Source: Cymodocea nodosa (Eukaryota > Streptophyta > Magnoliopsida > Alismatales > Cymodoceaceae). Taken from it: a stretch of 64,000 nt of DNA. Every line of letters starts with the position of its first letter. The first letter of the stretch is position 1. Under the pieces are notes generated by a model. It saw only the letters and a list, made by a program, of their open reading frames with translations, was not told the DNA's origin and searched no databases. The position numbers were made by a program, and so were the translations under genes. Shown in pieces: positions 61,766-64,000 of this stretch. The DNA is taken from assembly GCA_036874045.1 (NCBI GenBank), contig CM072339.1:2301501-2365500 (forward strand), given 5' to 3'.

Positions 61766-64000
61766 GGGGGAATCACTTGTCAAGTGTTGCTTATATATCC
61801 AAGGAAGCAAGGTAGGGTGTAGGGAATGAAATAAGCATACAACAATGTGAGTTTCACCTCCAAGCCAGCTCCAATGGGTACATTTTTTTTCTAGTGGTCA
61901 GTATGGTTGAGGGGTCTCCTTCTAAAACTTTGGATATTGAGTAACCTTTGGGTGCAAGTTACCTTGTTCAAAAGATTGTGAAAGCTTCACAGCACAGCTT
62001 TAGGGTCCCAACTTGAAGTCACTAAAGTTATTGTCAAGCTCTCATTGCATTAGCTAGATTGTGTCAAAACCTACAATGTTAAAGTGCATATTGTGTTGAA
62101 GTGTTCAGAGAAGAATTGTGGTCTCAGTCTTGAGTGGAGGTGGTTATACTATTTTTGGCCATCAGAAATCTCTAGCCAATGACCACTGGAAACTCCCCTT
62201 CATTAGTGTGTAGAATTCCTAGGGTGAATTGAGTAATTTCGAAAGCCATGGTGCTGATGGCATCAATATGGATGCTAAGAAGGAAAGCTTGAGCCCACAC
62301 CACCTTCTTGATATAAATGATACATCAGAACTTATTATTGTTAGAGAGGAGGAAGATTTCAATTGGGAGGAAATAGAGGAAACATGCGAGTGGATTGAAG
62401 TCGTACAACAACAATTTGGGATATAATTTCACTATGTGGGATGAGTTACATGAATCCTTTTCTTAAGTATTTTTACTTATTGTCATATTTTAGTTAAATT
62501 ACATAAATTTTAATTTTTTCTTACAATTCCTAATGGAGTAATTTTAGGTCTACCTTTACTTTTAATTTTTTCTACACTAATTAATTCTCCTTTGCTAGCT
62601 AGTATATTCCTTGGTCTTCTAAGGATATGATCAAACCACTCAAGTCAATTTTCTTATATTTTATTTTCAATAGGTGCAATTTCTGCTTTATTTTTAATAA
62701 AGTTATTTTTTAGTTTATCTCTTATAGTATTACTACTTATCCATTTAAGCATATGTATCTCAATAATACTAGCTTTTTACAGATGATTATGCTTTATAAC
62801 TTAACATTCTAAGCTGAGTGGATTGAAGACATGATTGTGGGAAATATTTGAACCCTCTCTTTTCTAAGGAATCCTTACATCTATTCTAGATTTGGTGAAT
62901 TTTGGGGATGCCCAAAGAACATACTTAAATATTGTCCTTGTTCTTACCTAATTCAGATTTCAGACATCAATATGATCAATAAGATTCTGCAGAAGATCCT
63001 ATTCTTGAAATGAATGTACAGAGGACTCTAGGTCTTATGAACCTCACAGACCTGATAATGTACTTAATTTCCAACCATCGAGAACTCTACAGCTCCTGGA
63101 GTATAGGGGAGAAGTCTCCTGTGGGAAGAGCTTTTGGGGTTTGTGGGGTAGGGGAATGGATGATGGATTGTTGATGCCCGCCAACCCTGTCTGGTCACCC
63201 TCAGATAAAGGTGGCAATACGAGGGTCTGACTGAAGGGTCTGCTCATGGTCAAAGCCGATGGATTGTTCACACCCACCAGCCCTTTCTTTTTCTGGTCTC
63301 CCTCAGATAAAAGGTGGCAATATGGGTGTCTGGCTGTTGGGTCTGTTCATTGTCAAAGCCACTTTGTTGGGGTTAATATACAGGGACAAGTGACAAAATT
63401 TCAAACGAGTGGGGAGAAGGTTGGAGGGAGATGCTGATAGGAGGAATGATGAGAAATCATGAGATTTCACTATTGGGAATTCAAAAAACTAAATTGGTAG
63501 AGTTTATGAATTAGAATATATTATTTAGGGTGTATAGGAGGGCTCGTAGACAAAATGTTGATGAAACCTGCTAGAGGTATGTCCGGAGGAATAATTGTGG
63601 CATGGAACAAGTTGTTCACATTGGTGAACCAGGTGATAGAGGACCACACCATACCAGTCATATTATAGATTGCATCATGCGATCAGATTTGGCTTTGCTT
63701 GATGGTTTATAAACTACTGGTTCCAACAGAGAAGGCTGATTTTTCTGAACAACTTGTAGTGGTCTGGAAGATTTAGCAGCAACTGTGGCTTCTAATCGAA
63801 TATTTCAATTTTCATTAGTATTAGAAAATTGGAGCAGTTTAGTAGTGGCTGTTTCACTTATTTGCATTAAATGATGTAATGCATAAATAGAAATAGAATA
63901 ATAGACTTTGGATAATTTAAAAATTACATCATAAAATGGTTTTAAAATATAACAAAACAATTAAGAATCTGAAATTCACCATCATTTAACCTTTTACTAT
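61766..64000. other. UBP intron 10 continued, probable retroelement debris
   Basis: An open segment at 62229-62426 ends in an acidic stretch (REEEDFNWEEIEETCEWIE) and may be retroelement-derived. No UBP exon is recognisable before the window ends. Confidence 0.3.
63165..63361. repeat. Tandem duplication, ~96-bp unit, two copies
   Basis: GGATTGTT at 63165 and 63261 starts two related units, both with CCTCAGATAAA, GGTGGCAATA and a GGTCTG(C/T)TCAT-GTCAAAGCC end. Copy 2 has a short T-rich insertion. Confidence 0.8.

Overview
The window is nuclear DNA of a flowering plant. The genes have GT-AG introns and plant-specific products, the DNA is AT-rich, and introns and spacers are filled with decayed LTR retroelements, a LINE and PIF/Harbinger DNA transposons. 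Very long TE-filled introns (9.9, 6.0 and at least 5.0 kb) argue against a compact genome or a grass gene-island. I cannot name the species.

Layout. 1-2.2 kb: Copia and LINE fragments on the minus strand. 2.94-3.09 kb: a last exon of a plus-strand gene whose other exons I do not see. 6.27-17.78 kb (+): an RGG-repeat RNA-binding protein of the Stm1/HABP4 family (RGGA-like), six exons, with a 9.9-kb third intron holding an LTR-type nest, two minisatellites and a 1.3-kb terminal-inverted-repeat insertion. 18.6-19.8 kb: PIF/Harbinger transposase fragment. 20.97-23.55 kb (-): a BELL homeodomain gene of the ATH1 type, four coding exons. 27.87-31.74 kb (-): a plant gene I do not recognise, in which one middle exon looks disabled. 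33.7-36.8 kb (-): a decayed two-gene PIF/Harbinger element. 37.8-38.7 kb: LTR fragment. 39.28-47.43 kb (+): a two-KH-domain RNA-binding protein (FUBP/KSRP-like) with a long Tyr/Gln/Pro/Gly-rich tail, seven exons. 50.08 kb to beyond the right edge (+): a ubiquitin-specific protease of the UBP6/UBP7 type, first ten coding exons only; its introns hold a miniature LTR-element array with a solo LTR nested in it, and a direct repeat that brackets exon 10.

The host genes are unrelated single genes with housekeeping or developmental roles: translation and mRNA binding, a homeodomain regulator, and proteasome-linked deubiquitination. Nothing suggests a cluster or shared pathway. Three of them have a telo-box-like AAACCCTA motif close to the start, common in plant growth and translation genes.

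I found no convincing new biological system. The points most worth a second look are the disabled but frame-neutral exon in the unknown gene, the repeat pair around exon 10 of the UBP gene, the ~42-bp subterminal repeat shared by several loci and linked to a Harbinger transposase, the duplicated stop-codon segment of the KH gene, and the unusual minisatellites in the RGGA intron. All exon borders were read by eye from reading frame, splice sites and family resemblance.
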